NCBI RefSeq assembly: GCF_012927205.1
Contig: NZ_JABBGC010000001.1
Location: forward strand, 3,286,810-3,350,809
DNA: 64,000 nt
Direction of reading: 5' to 3'
Origin: Chitinophaga fulva
GTDB taxonomy: Bacteria > Bacteroidota > Bacteroidia > Chitinophagales > Chitinophagaceae
Shown here: positions 9,122-17,342 of the stretch, piece after piece
Layout: every line of letters begins with the position of its first letter
Numbering within the stretch: position 1 is the first letter of the stretch
Translations under genes and position numbers: made by a program
The notes under the pieces: generated by a model
Databases searched by the model: none
Seen by the model: the letters and a program-made list of their open reading frames with translations, nothing else
Told to the model about the DNA's origin: nothing

Positions 9122-11500
9122 TTGAAAAAATTATACTTCATTATTGGTTTGGTTTTGATGAGCGTAGCCGCTATGGCGCAGAACGGTGTTATCAAAGGTA
9201 AAATCAATACAGCCGATGGCGAACCTGCAGCATTTGTTACAATTGGATTGAAAGATACCAAAAGAGGCACCGTTACTAATGAAGACGGTACTTTCTCCGT
9301 TAAAAACGTTAAGCCGGGTGTGTATACCCTCGTTATATCCTGTACTGGTTGCCAACCCATCCAGAAAACAGTTACTGTAGGACCTGATCAATCTGTAGAA
9401 ATCCACCTGGACCTGCAGAACACGTCCAGCCAGCTGAATGAAGTAGTAGTAGACGGGACACGTACCCGTACGATCAACCGCAAACCGGTGTCCATCGGCA
9501 AACTGCCGGTACCGGTGATGGACCTGCCTCAGAGCGTGGCCATTATTGGTCACGAAGTACTGGAAGACCAGCAGGCACAACGCCTCAGCGATGTGGTGAA
9601 AAATGTGAACGGCGTATATATGGCTTCTCAGCGCGCTGGTACACAGGAAACTTTCAATGCCCGCGGTTATGGCTTCTCCAGCACCAACATGTTCAAAAAC
9701 GGTACCCGTGTGAACTCCGGTGCGATGCCTGAAATGAGCTCCCTCGAAAGAGTAGAGATCCTCAAAGGCAGCGCTGCCATCCTGTATGGTAACGTAGCCC
9801 CCGGTGCGGTGATGAACATGGTGACCAAACAACCGAAATTCAACTTCGGTGGTGAAGTAAACCTGAGAGCTGGCAGCTATGGCTTGCTGAAACCGGCTTT
9901 CGATGTGTATGGTCCTATCTCTTCCAAAATTGCTTACCGCGTGAATGGTACCTTCGAGACAGCTGACAGCTACCGCGACCAGGTACATTCCAAAAGATAT
10001 TATGTAAACCCTTCCCTGTTGTTCAAACTGAGCGACCGTACCGAATTAGTGGTACAGGGCGATTACCTGAAGCACGACTTCACACCTGACTTCGGCCTGG
10101 GTTCCATCGGTGATACGGTGATCAATAGAGCATCACGTAATACTTTTTATGGTGCACCATGGCAGTATGCCCGCACACAGCAGTCTACCGCTTCTGCCAA
10201 CATCAAACATAAATTCAATGAAAACTGGTCTATCAGCGGTCTGGTATCTTACTCCAAATATGCCCGTGATTATTATTCTATTGAAAGAATTCAGGCAAAG
10301 TCAAATGGTGACTGGGCTCGTCCGCTGGGTAAAAACGCCACCAATGAAGATTATTACGCTGCCCAGGTTGACCTGACCGGTAAATTCAAAACCGGATCTG
10401 TGGAACATACCGTTATGGCTGGTGTGGATGCAGACCGTTACCTTACCGGCCAGTACGGCTATAAGGTACCTGCTTCCTATGATGTTATCAACGTATTCGA
10501 TGATTCAAAATATGTCCGTCGTACAGATATGCCGGATGCTCCGTTGGTGAGTGTAACCAACACGCCTATCAACAGGTTGGGTGCTTATGTTCAGGACCTT
10601 GTCAGCATTTCTGAAAAACTGAAGGTACTGGCAGGAGTGCGCATGTCTTATTTGCAAAATGAATCGCCGGTTACTTACAACTTCGCAGATGGCAGCCAGG
10701 CAAGAACCGGTTCCAAATACGATAATGCAGTATCTCCCCGCTTTGGTATCGTTTACAAACCGATTCCGACAACTGCATTGTTTGCCAGCTATTCAACTTC
10801 CTTTACACCTAATTCCGGTACAGATATATGGCTTAAAAACCTGAAGCCGTCTATTATCAGTCAGTACGAAGCGGGTATTAAGAACGATTTCTTTAAAGGG
10901 CTATTGTCTGTTAACGTAACTGTATACCGTATACACAACAGCAATTACGCACAAACTGCACCACTCGACTCTAATGGTAATGAGAACAGCAATACTGCCT
11001 TCAAAGCACTGATTGGCGAAACCCTCAGCCAGGGCGTAGAAGTAGATATCGCTGGTCATCCGCTGCCAGGCCTGGACGTAATTGGTGGTTACAGCTACAA
11101 CAATATGACCGTTGAAAATACACCTAATACCAAAGGTTCTGTGATTGCCGGTCAACGTCTGGTAGGTAATCCTAACCATACTGCCAATGCGAGCATTTTC
11201 TATACTTTCCAGCAGTCGGCTGTAAAAGGCCTGAAACTGGGTGCTGGTTTCTATTACATCGGTCAGCGTTTTGCTGGTTGGAACAATACTGTGCAACAAG
11301 CCCAGACATATGACCGTCTGATCTCCGTACCGGGTTATACCACCCTCGACCTCAGCGCTGGTTACTCTTTCAAACGTTTTGCTGTAATGGGTAAAGTATC
11401 TAACGTTACCAATACTTACAACTACTACGTGCACGAAAACTACAGCATCAACCCGATTCCGCCTACACAGTTTGTAGGTACTGTTTCTTACAAGTTCTAG
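9122..11500 (+). CDS. TonB-dependent siderophore receptor
   Basis: Outer-membrane receptor of the FhuA/FecA-like siderophore class, 792 aa. Signal peptide ending AAMAQ; a carboxypeptidase-regulatory-like beta-sandwich at ~22-108 (GVIKGKINTADGEPAAFVTI); then QLNEVVVDGTRTR, a plug with DLPQSVAIIGHEVLEDQ and FNARGYGFSSTNMFKNG, and a 22-strand-type barrel ending FVGTVSYKF. The siderophore-receptor plug and the absence of a SusD partner separate it from the SusC genes nearby. The start is TTG (9122); the next residues MKKLYFIIGLVLM form a good signal peptide and no ATG is available close by. Codon composition is slightly more AT-rich than its neighbours. The ligand (ferric siderophore) is inferred from the family. 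Confidence 0.92.
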   Translation: MKKLYFIIGLVLMSVAAMAQNGVIKGKINTADGEPAAFVTIGLKDTKRGTVTNEDGTFSVKNVKPGVYTLVISCTGCQPIQKTVTVGPDQSVEIHLDLQNTSSQLNEVVVDGTRTRTINRKPVSIGKLPVPVMDLPQSVAIIGHEVLEDQQAQRLSDVVKNVNGVYMASQRAGTQETFNARGYGFSSTNMFKNGTRVNSGAMPEMSSLERVEILKGSAAILYGNVAPGAVMNMVTKQPKFNFGGEVNLRAGSYGLLKPAFDVYGPISSKIAYRVNGTFETADSYRDQVHSKRYYVNPSLLFKLSDRTELVVQGDYLKHDFTPDFGLGSIGDTVINRASRNTFYGAPWQYARTQQSTASANIKHKFNENWSISGLVSYSKYARDYYSIERIQAKSNGDWARPLGKNATNEDYYAAQVDLTGKFKTGSVEHTVMAGVDADRYLTGQYGYKVPASYDVINVFDDSKYVRRTDMPDAPLVSVTNTPINRLGAYVQDLVSISEKLKVLAGVRMSYLQNESPVTYNFADGSQARTGSKYDNAVSPRFGIVYKPIPTTALFASYSTSFTPNSGTDIWLKNLKPSIISQYEAGIKNDFFKGLLSVNVTVYRIHNSNYAQTAPLDSNGNENSNTAFKALIGETLSQGVEVDIAGHPLPGLDVIGGYSYNNMTVENTPNTKGSVIAGQRLVGNPNHTANASIFYTFQQSAVKGLKLGAGFYYIGQRFAGWNNTVQQAQTYDRLISVPGYTTLDLSAGYSFKRFAVMGKVSNVTNTYNYYVHENYSINPIPPTQFVGTVSYKF

Positions 11501-11522
11501 TGGATACTTTTTTATAGCCAGC

Positions 11523-11561
11523 AAAGAGGCTGTCTCGGTAGAGGCAGCCTCTTTCGTTTTT
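11523..11561. terminator. Intrinsic terminator between convergent genes
   Basis: Stem 11523-11536 / 11541-11554 (AAAGAGGCTGTCTC with one G-T wobble), 4-nt loop GGTA, followed by CGTTTTTTC. It lies between the receptor gene (+) and the DUF6268-like gene (-). Confidence 0.8.
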
Positions 11562-11577
11562 TCACATCTCCGGAAAA

Positions 11578-12552
11578 TCAAAACCTGCAACGGATACCTG
11601 CGCTGATATACAGATTCGTTGCCAGCCGGTGTTCCGGACGGGTAGAGAATATATCAGATATCTTTTTATCCCTGAAGGTAACGGAGCGCAATAGCACCGT
11701 GCCACCGGCGAGATTGAAGTCAATTTTTTTGCTGAGATGAAGGGTGTTTTCCAGGCCCAGGCTCATTTCCTGGTAGCCCATCAGGCGTTTACCGTCTTTT
11801 CTGTTTTCCACATCATAAGCGCCACCGTTGAAGCGGAAAGCGAGCGCCAGGTCGTCGTATTTGTTGAGGGAACTGCTGACACTGATTTTTTCGGGGAAGT
11901 TGATATCTACCCTGAACTTGTTGCCGGTGCGCCACTGTACCAGCAGGGCGGGCAGTATCATGGGAGTACCGAAACTGTTGGTGAGGGCGGCGCCCACGCC
12001 AAGGTTTAGTTTGCGGTTGATTTTGCGGATGAAGATCACACCGCCGGTGATAAAAACATCTTCGTAGGTGATTTTCTCCAGGTCGGTATATAATCCTACA
12101 GACACCATGCCCATCAGGCTCCATTTGGGATTGAGCGTACGCATATGTTGCAGCGCTATTTCCCCGCCGAACAACTCTTTCGGGAACACATGCTGTTCGT
12201 AGTCCTTATTGGAAAAACTGGTGTAAGTGCCCATTACGCCAAGGTTCCACATACGCATCTTGCCAGTGGTGGTATCTATCTTTTGTGAGAGCGTGAAACC
12301 CGCTCCCAGTGTGAAACGGCGTTGTACAGTAGTAGCAGGCATTTTGAGGGAATCTTCCGGACGGATATAATGACTGGAAGGCTGATAATCGGCATTGATG
12401 GCGATACCCGGACCATTGAGACTGCTGGCGCCCAGCTGCGCTCTGGCACTGCCGGCCAATAGTAAAAGGCCCGGCAGCAGCCAATAAGCAGGTTTGTTAA
12501 GGACCGGCTTTTTAATAAGCCGTGTCTGAATGCTGGAAAGTAGGTGTACCAT
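11578..12552 (-). CDS. DUF6268-like outer-membrane beta-barrel protein
   Basis: 324-aa exported protein resembling DUF6268 proteins. N-terminal basic stretch then hydrophobic WLLPGLLLLAGSARAQ, a signal peptide ending at ARAQ. The rest is alternating aromatic/polar beta-strands (FTLGAGFTLSQKI; WNLGVMGTYTSF; WSLMGMVSVGLYTD; LNLGVGAALTNSFG) and it ends in GIRCRF with a terminal Phe, as expected for an outer-membrane barrel. Function unknown. The start codon lies inside an inverted repeat (12542-12588), which may control its translation or transcription. It is convergent with the siderophore receptor and shares its terminator. Family name from recognition by eye, not a search. Confidence 0.7.
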   Translation of the reverse strand: MVHLLSSIQTRLIKKPVLNKPAYWLLPGLLLLAGSARAQLGASSLNGPGIAINADYQPSSHYIRPEDSLKMPATTVQRRFTLGAGFTLSQKIDTTTGKMRMWNLGVMGTYTSFSNKDYEQHVFPKELFGGEIALQHMRTLNPKWSLMGMVSVGLYTDLEKITYEDVFITGGVIFIRKINRKLNLGVGAALTNSFGTPMILPALLVQWRTGNKFRVDINFPEKISVSSSLNKYDDLALAFRFNGGAYDVENRKDGKRLMGYQEMSLGLENTLHLSKKIDFNLAGGTVLLRSVTFRDKKISDIFSTRPEHRLATNLYISAGIRCRF

Positions 12553-12588
12553 ATCGAAAAAAAATATTCAGTTTCGATATCGACACCT
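12542..12588 (-). promoter_or_regulatory. Inverted repeat spanning the start codon of the DUF6268-like gene
   Basis: Core arms ATATCGAAA (12551-12559) and TTTCGATAT (12572-12580), extended by AGGTGT (12542-12547) / ACACCT (12583-12588). In the minus-strand transcript the AUG (12552-12550) falls in the 3' arm, so folding would hide it. It could equally be a protein-binding operator. Confidence 0.5.
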
Positions 12589-12608
12589 TACTTCTTATCT
12601 ACCCCTAT

Positions 12609-13070
12609 TTACTTGCAGGAAATTTTTGAAAGAGGCTCCACATCAAATTTGAGCGCAGCATCATTACCGGCGAAAACGGGGATGCCTTCGGGATTAATGC
12701 TGTCAGGCACCGCTTCATAGGCTTTGTCATCCTGCAGTTTGAACACAACGGGGCGTGTGCTTTGTACGCCTTCGCTCATAAAAGTGTATTGTGCATGGAT
12801 AATATTATTGCGGATGCTGCCGCTGATGGTGCCGGTGTTTTTATCTTTTTCAAAATAACGATAGCTAAGGTCTCCGTTGATGCTGGTATCTTGTATGTGT
12901 ACCTGTAACAGCACGCTGTCTTTGCCGGTGGTCTTCAGGAAACAGGCGTCGCTGTTGCCGCTGATCATCTCAGTTTTTAAACTGTCGGTATTTTTATTAG
13001 CTTGGTTGCCCGACTGGCTGCAGGAAGTGACCACGGCGGCCAGTAACAAAAAGAATGGAAGTGTTTTCAT
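12609..13070 (-). CDS. Small predicted lipoprotein, function unknown
   Basis: 153 aa from the ATG at 13070. Longer upstream in-frame starts reach into the divergent gene and lack a signal peptide, whereas this start gives MKTLPFFLLLAAVVTSCSQSG, a clean lipoprotein signal with lipobox VTSC. The mature part has alternating short strands (SVLLQVHIQDTSINGDLSYR; TISGSIRNNIIHAQYTFMSE) that look like a small beta-barrel or lipocalin-like fold, ending KISCK. Related small lipoproteins are common in Bacteroidota; I do not recognise a named family. It is divergent from the propeller gene at 13105, with only 34 bp between starts, so the two share a regulatory region. Confidence 0.7.
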   Translation of the reverse strand: MKTLPFFLLLAAVVTSCSQSGNQANKNTDSLKTEMISGNSDACFLKTTGKDSVLLQVHIQDTSINGDLSYRYFEKDKNTGTISGSIRNNIIHAQYTFMSEGVQSTRPVVFKLQDDKAYEAVPDSINPEGIPVFAGNDAALKFDVEPLSKISCK

Positions 13071-13104
13071 AAAATTTAGACGTTTGAAAAATAAAAGTAA
13101 CCAA

Positions 13105-14046
13105 ATGACCAAATTTCTGCCTGTTTTCCTATTGTTATTTTTTTTACGGGGGATGTGTGCTGCCTCGCCGGACACGGCTGCTGCCGGCTGCCAGCGCTGT
13201 ATCGTACTGGCTGAACAGGCGGAGCACCGCATCGCTATTGCCGATGTGGATTCCGGGAAAATTATCTGGGAATGGAAACCTGCGTTGTGCGGCGTGCTGC
13301 CGGAACATGTAAAATGGTTCAACAATCCCAGCGAAGCCAAAGCGGTTCACAAAGGGAAATATATCCTCATGACCGCCTCCGGTGGCGGCGTGGCGCTCAT
13401 CCGCATCGCTGATAAAAAGACGGTCTTCTACGGCTATGCTGGCGGGAATACCCATTCCGCCGCCATCCTGCCGGATGGCAATATCGTCAGTGCTTCCAGC
13501 ACGGGCAACTACCTGATGTTGTTTAAAACGGATACTACGGGATATAATGCCAATGCCTATACGAAAAAGATACCGGTGGCCTTTGGGCATAATGTGGTAT
13601 GGGACGCGGCACACAAGCGGCTGTGGACGGCCGCTATGGACAGTATGATCGTGTACCGTTACAACTACGACCGCGCGGCGCCGGACCTGTTGCGTGATAC
13701 CAGTATGCTGTTGCCCGGTACGGAAGCGCATGACCTGTACCCGGAATATGGCACCAACAGCCTGTGGCTGACCAATACCACCCATGTCTATCGGTTTGAT
13801 GTCAATACCCGGCAACTATCTCCCGCACCGGTGATACAGGAAAATATCAAAAGTGTATCCTCCGGCCCGGCACAGCCCAGGGCTTCAGCCCTGGGGTACC
13901 CGGTGATCGTCTGCAAGCCCAAAGTGTCCTGGTGGACGGACGAAGTACTGGATGCACAGGGAAAACGGGTGTTTATACAGGCAGGGCTGAAGATTTATAA
14001 GGCCCGCTGGGTATTGCCGGACCCTTTTAGTGAATTGGCACGGTAA
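13105..14046 (+). CDS. Exported beta-propeller-like protein (DUF6528-like)
   Basis: 313 aa from ATG 13105 with signal peptide MTKFLPVFLLLFFLRGMCAA; earlier in-frame codons overlap the divergent lipoprotein gene and are rejected. The mature protein repeats propeller-like blades: CIVLAEQAEHRIAIADVDS, KIIWEWKP, GVALIRIADKKTVFY, NYLMLFKTD, MIVYRYNYD, HVYRFDVNTRQLSP. The start CQRCIVLAEQAEHRI and the IIWEWKP block resemble DUF6528 proteins, which are secreted and uncharacterised. Near the C-terminus the codons for PAQPRASALG are contributed by a perfect palindromic repeat (13874-13895) also found at 42013, suggesting an in-frame repeat insertion. Function unknown. Confidence 0.75.
   Translation: MTKFLPVFLLLFFLRGMCAASPDTAAAGCQRCIVLAEQAEHRIAIADVDSGKIIWEWKPALCGVLPEHVKWFNNPSEAKAVHKGKYILMTASGGGVALIRIADKKTVFYGYAGGNTHSAAILPDGNIVSASSTGNYLMLFKTDTTGYNANAYTKKIPVAFGHNVVWDAAHKRLWTAAMDSMIVYRYNYDRAAPDLLRDTSMLLPGTEAHDLYPEYGTNSLWLTNTTHVYRFDVNTRQLSPAPVIQENIKSVSSGPAQPRASALGYPVIVCKPKVSWWTDEVLDAQGKRVFIQAGLKIYKARWVLPDPFSELAR
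13874..13895. repeat. Dispersed palindrome, copy 1 (inside a coding region)
   Basis: Perfect palindrome CCCAGGGCT/TC/AGCCCTGGG preceded by AG, identical over 22 bp to the copy at 42013-42034. It is in frame within the propeller gene, encoding QPRASALG. REP-like behaviour is inferred from two copies only. Confidence 0.7.
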
Positions 14047-14070
14047 AAGCAGCCCCAATTTTTATTTTCG

Positions 14071-14078
14071 TACTTTTG
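14071..14078 (+). promoter_or_regulatory. -7 promoter element TACTTTTG
   Basis: Matches TAnnTTTG. Its last base is 6 nt from the ATG at 14085, predicting a leaderless or nearly leaderless transcript. No clear -33 TTG is seen. Confidence 0.55.
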
Positions 14079-14084
14079 CCGCAA

Positions 14085-15413
14085 ATGCATAAAGGAACAT
14101 ACTCATTAGGAAATATTCTTTCCAATCTTAAGATCGACGCGCTCAACGAAATGCAGGAGGCATCTGTAGCCGCCAACCAGCAACAGCAGGACGTTATCCT
14201 GTTGTCAGCCACCGGCTCCGGTAAAACCCTTGCCTTCATGTTGCCCGTGCTCGACCGGCTGGACCCGGACCTGAAAAAAACACAGGCTATGATCGTAGTG
14301 CCCTCCCGTGAGTTGGCGTTACAGATAGAAAAAGTGTTTAAACTGATGGGCACCGGCCATAAAATCACGGCCACCTATGGCGGCCACCTCCGGGAAACAG
14401 AAGAAAACAACCTGGTACAGCCACCAGCCCTCATTGTAGGCACCCCTGGCCGTATCGGCGATCATATCCGCAGAGGCAATATCACCACCGATACCATCCA
14501 GACGCTGGTGCTCGATGAGTTTGATAAAACCCTCGAACTGGGCTTCCAGGAAGAAGTAGGCTTCATCGTCGAATCACTGCCGAATGTGAAGAAAAGGATA
14601 CTCACCTCCGCCACCGAAGCGGTAGAGATTCCCGACTTCGTGCAGCTGAACGAGCCGCAGAAACTGAACTTCCTGCCGGAAGATGGCACGCCACAAGCCC
14701 GGCTGACCTACAAACAGGTGCTGTCGCCGGAAAATGACAAGGTAGATACGCTCTTCCGCCTGATCTGCCACCATGGGAACCGCTCCACCATTGTGTTCTG
14801 CAACCATCGCGATGCGGTGGAACGCACCAGCACCATGCTGAGCGATAAAGGTATCCTCAACGAGTTCTACCACGGCGCCATGGAACAGCGCGACCGCGAC
14901 GCGGCCCTGTGCAAGTTCCGCAACGGTACCGTTAACGTTCTCGTTACCACCGACCTGGCCGCACGCGGACTGGACATCCCCAATATCCGCTATATCGTGC
15001 ATTTCCACCTGCCGCATACAGAAGACAGCTGGACGCACCGTAACGGTCGTACCGCCAGAATGGAAGCCAGCGGCACCGCCATCGTCATCCTTGCGCCAGA
15101 TGAGAAACTGATGCCTTACGTGACTGAAGACATAGAAACCATCGAACTACCGGAGACGGCTGTCCTGCCGCAGAAGCCCAAATGGACTACGCTGTACATC
15201 TCCGCAGGGAAAAAAGACAAAGTCAATAAAATTGATATCGTCGGCTTTCTTACCAAAAAAGGCATGCTGAAGAAAGAAGATGTGGGATTGATAGAGGTGA
15301 AGGACTTCTTCTCTTTTGTGGCTGTCGTGAAATCAAAGGCCTCTCATCTTTTGCAGTTGATTAAAGACGAGCGGATAAAGAACAAGAAAGTGAAGATTGA
15401 AGTAGCTAAATAA
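14085..15413 (+). CDS. DEAD-box RNA helicase of the DbpA type
   Basis: ATP-dependent RNA helicase, 442 aa, cytosolic, probably acting in ribosome assembly like DbpA. RecA domain 1: SATGSGKT (41-48, Walker A), VVPSRELALQ, VGTPGRIGD, DEFD (144-147, in place of DEAD) and TSAT (174-177). RecA domain 2: IVFCNHRDAV, TTDLAARGLDIPNIR and THRNGRTARM. The last ~75 residues (YISAGKKDKVNKIDIVGFL onward) match the DbpA-type RNA-binding domain that recognises 23S rRNA. I chose ATG 14085; a TTG 9 bp upstream lies inside the promoter element. DEFD keeps the catalytic D and E and is expected to be active. A terminator follows. The DbpA role in 50S biogenesis is inferred from the C-terminal domain. Confidence 0.92.
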   Translation: MHKGTYSLGNILSNLKIDALNEMQEASVAANQQQQDVILLSATGSGKTLAFMLPVLDRLDPDLKKTQAMIVVPSRELALQIEKVFKLMGTGHKITATYGGHLRETEENNLVQPPALIVGTPGRIGDHIRRGNITTDTIQTLVLDEFDKTLELGFQEEVGFIVESLPNVKKRILTSATEAVEIPDFVQLNEPQKLNFLPEDGTPQARLTYKQVLSPENDKVDTLFRLICHHGNRSTIVFCNHRDAVERTSTMLSDKGILNEFYHGAMEQRDRDAALCKFRNGTVNVLVTTDLAARGLDIPNIRYIVHFHLPHTEDSWTHRNGRTARMEASGTAIVILAPDEKLMPYVTEDIETIELPETAVLPQKPKWTTLYISAGKKDKVNKIDIVGFLTKKGMLKKEDVGLIEVKDFFSFVAVVKSKASHLLQLIKDERIKNKKVKIEVAK

Positions 15414-15425
15414 TTATGATAGCAG

Positions 15426-15457
15426 AAGGCCGGAAGTGATTCCGGCCTTTTTATTTT
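15426..15457 (+). terminator. Intrinsic terminator after the helicase gene
   Basis: Perfect 10-bp stem AAGGCCGGAA (15426-15435) / TTCCGGCCTT (15440-15449), tetraloop GTGA, followed by TTTATTTTTT. Confidence 0.85.
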
Positions 15458-15496
15458 TTGGTCGCCGGCAAAAAGGCAACAGCGGATTCTTTGGAC

Positions 15497-15835
15497 TTAC
15501 TCGTACCGGTGCGTTACCTCAATCAGCCCCACAATATTGTCATTCATGGCTTCCAGCTCTTCTGCCGGTATCCACAATTCATCATGAATAACGCCACCGA
15601 CGTTCTGCACCGGGTAAGCTTTCAGAAAATCAGTATTGACTTCAAAGCGGGTCACGTAGCCTTTGCCATAAGCGGGCACATTCCATTCGGTGGTGATCTG
15701 AACGGCATATGCTTCGTTCATAACAGGATAGAAAATGGGTTGCTCCGGCAGGCGGGGAGGAAAACGTTTCCAGCCGGATTGTTCGATCAGCAGCAGTTCT
15801 GCTTCTCCTACGGGGCGGTATAAAGTAGTTGTCAT
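15497..15835 (-). CDS. Small conserved protein (often annotated ADP-ribosylation/crystallin J1)
   Basis: 112 aa, no signal peptide or membrane segment, so probably cytosolic. Motifs include LYRPVGEAELLLIEQSGW, FPPRLPEQPIFYPVMNE, GYVTRFEV, HDELWIPAEEL and NIVGLIEV. This pattern recurs in short bacterial proteins that databases label ADP-ribosylation/crystallin J1; the label is not backed by biochemistry and the protein is far too short for an ADP-ribosylglycohydrolase. It starts 6 bp after the stop of the TetR gene on the same strand, so the two form a small operon and this protein may be under that regulator's control. Confidence 0.75.
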   Translation of the reverse strand: MTTTLYRPVGEAELLLIEQSGWKRFPPRLPEQPIFYPVMNEAYAVQITTEWNVPAYGKGYVTRFEVNTDFLKAYPVQNVGGVIHDELWIPAEELEAMNDNIVGLIEVTHRYE

Positions 15836-15841
15836 AAGGGG

Positions 15842-16432
15842 TTAAACAATTTTTAATGATAAGATCGTCCGTTCAAAAGTTTGTTTCAGTACAGCCTCGC
15901 TCAACTTGAACGGTTTGTCGAAGAAAGGGTTGTTATGCACATGGAAACCGACGAGCGTATAAAATGGCCCGTAAGCCAGCGCCCAGTATACTTCTACCGG
16001 AAGATCGGCGATCTGTTTGCGGCGTATGGCATTGGCCGTAAACTGCTGCATCGCTTGCCTGAATGCATCTTTCCCGATGGCTGGATGGCGGATCAGCGGC
16101 GAGTGACGGAACTGCTCGGAAAACAGGTAGTGCAGCGGATACTGCCGGATATAACGGTAACGGTTGACCCATTGCAGCCAGAGGCCCGCTTCAAAGTCCA
16201 TTTCCGGATCAAAGTCCTGTAGCGTTTCGCGGACAAATACCGCCATCACATCGATGTACAGCTGGTTGAGCAGGTCTTCCCTGTTTTTGAAATAGATGTA
16301 TATCGTAGATACGGATATGTCGACCGCTTTGGCCAGTTTGTGCATACTAAGGCCATCGAAACCTTCGTGCACGATCATTTCGATGGCCTTTTCCTGGATA
16401 AGGGCGGCTTTTTGCTCGTCTTTTACACGCAT
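15842..16432 (-). CDS. TetR/AcrR-family transcriptional regulator
   Basis: 196 aa. The N-terminal helix-turn-helix is clear: KAALIQEKAIEMIVHEGFDG, LSMHKLAKAVDISVSTIYIY and FKNREDLLNQLY (residues ~8-60). The C-terminal ligand domain is divergent (LQDFDPEMDFEAGLWLQW; AYGPFYTLVGFHVH). The start ATG at 16432 lies 7 bp downstream of a TATCTTTG element, giving a very short leader. A CGAA-N6-TTCG inverted repeat overlaps the upstream promoter region and is a candidate autoregulatory operator. Its partner gene downstream is the small 112-aa protein. Ligand unknown. Confidence 0.9.
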   Translation of the reverse strand: MRVKDEQKAALIQEKAIEMIVHEGFDGLSMHKLAKAVDISVSTIYIYFKNREDLLNQLYIDVMAVFVRETLQDFDPEMDFEAGLWLQWVNRYRYIRQYPLHYLFSEQFRHSPLIRHPAIGKDAFRQAMQQFTANAIRRKQIADLPVEVYWALAYGPFYTLVGFHVHNNPFFDKPFKLSEAVLKQTFERTILSLKIV

Positions 16433-16439
16433 AACGCCA

Positions 16440-16463
16440 CAAAGATAAGCGAATAACCGTTCG
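16440..16463 (-). promoter_or_regulatory. Promoter and candidate operator of the TetR gene
   Basis: On the minus strand, TATCTTTG (16447-16440) is a -7 element 7 nt before the ATG. Just upstream is CGAACGGTTATTCG (16463-16450), an inverted repeat CGAA-N6-TTCG placed in the -7/-33 spacer, where a repressor would block RNA polymerase. Confidence 0.5.
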
Positions 16464-16472
16464 TTTTATATT

Positions 16473-17180
16473 TTAGTGAAGAAAATTCAGACTGCTGCCG
16501 GGATCTACTTCATAAGGCGCTTTACCGGCTTCAAATATGCGGGCAGTGGGCCTGCCTTCCAGCGTGATGATATCGCCTTTTACCAGTATCCAGCCGCCTT
16601 CGCGCAGTCCCAGTACCGGCGTGGCATGCTGGGTATGGAACTCTTTAATACGTGTTTCGCGTGTTTCGCCCATATGTGGCAGATCGGGGATAGGATCGAG
16701 GTAGTGCGGGTTCAGGTTGAAAGGCACCAGTCCCATCGTCCGGAAATCAGGCGGATGCACGATCGGCATATCGTTGGTCGTTTGCATGGAAACGCCGCCG
16801 ATATTACTGCCGGCACTGCATCCCATATACGGACGCCCTTCTTCCACGGCAGCTTTCAGTTTGTCCATCAGTCCGCGTTCCAGCAGTTCTTTCACCAGAA
16901 GGAAAGTATTGCCACCACCGGTAAAGAACCCCTGTGCCTCACGGATGGCCGTAGCAGGATCAGCAAAAGTATGCAGCCCTTTCACCTGTATCTGTAACGG
17001 TGCAAAGGCCGCTGCGGCTTTTGCGGTGTATTCATCATGGGAAATGCCACCCGGACGGGCAAAAGGCACAAAAATAATTTCACTGACACCAGCGAACAAT
17101 GTCTGCATCACCGGTTGTAAATAAGCCAGATAACCTTCTCCATAAAGGGTAGACGTGCTGGCCAGGACAATATGCTTCAT
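16473..17180 (-). CDS. pepE: Dipeptidase E (peptidase family S51)
   Basis: Cytosolic serine peptidase that cleaves aspartyl dipeptides. 235 aa, close to the usual ~230. It has the glycine-rich FFTGGGNTFLL (~86-95) and the nucleophile elbow YMGCSAGSNIGG, with Ser122 matching Ser120 of Salmonella PepE. D137 (TTNDMPI) and H159 (NLNPHYLD) match its Asp135 and His157 at the same +2 offset. All three catalytic positions are therefore present. Single gene with its own start at 17180; it is upstream of the TetR operon on the same strand, 40 bp away, and need not be co-transcribed with it. Confidence 0.93.
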   Translation of the reverse strand: MKHIVLASTSTLYGEGYLAYLQPVMQTLFAGVSEIIFVPFARPGGISHDEYTAKAAAAFAPLQIQVKGLHTFADPATAIREAQGFFTGGGNTFLLVKELLERGLMDKLKAAVEEGRPYMGCSAGSNIGGVSMQTTNDMPIVHPPDFRTMGLVPFNLNPHYLDPIPDLPHMGETRETRIKEFHTQHATPVLGLREGGWILVKGDIITLEGRPTARIFEAGKAPYEVDPGSSLNFLH

Positions 17181-17342
17181 ATAACGTTTTTCTCGAAGGC
17201 CAAAATTAAGGGTTCAGGCGGAGAAAAACAGGCTTATCCCGAAGCAGAAAGCTGATTAATCATGATTAACATCTCCCTATTTCTTCTTTTCCCTAATTAT
17301 CACGATATTTAACGATACTATTCACTTAACCTTATATACGTT

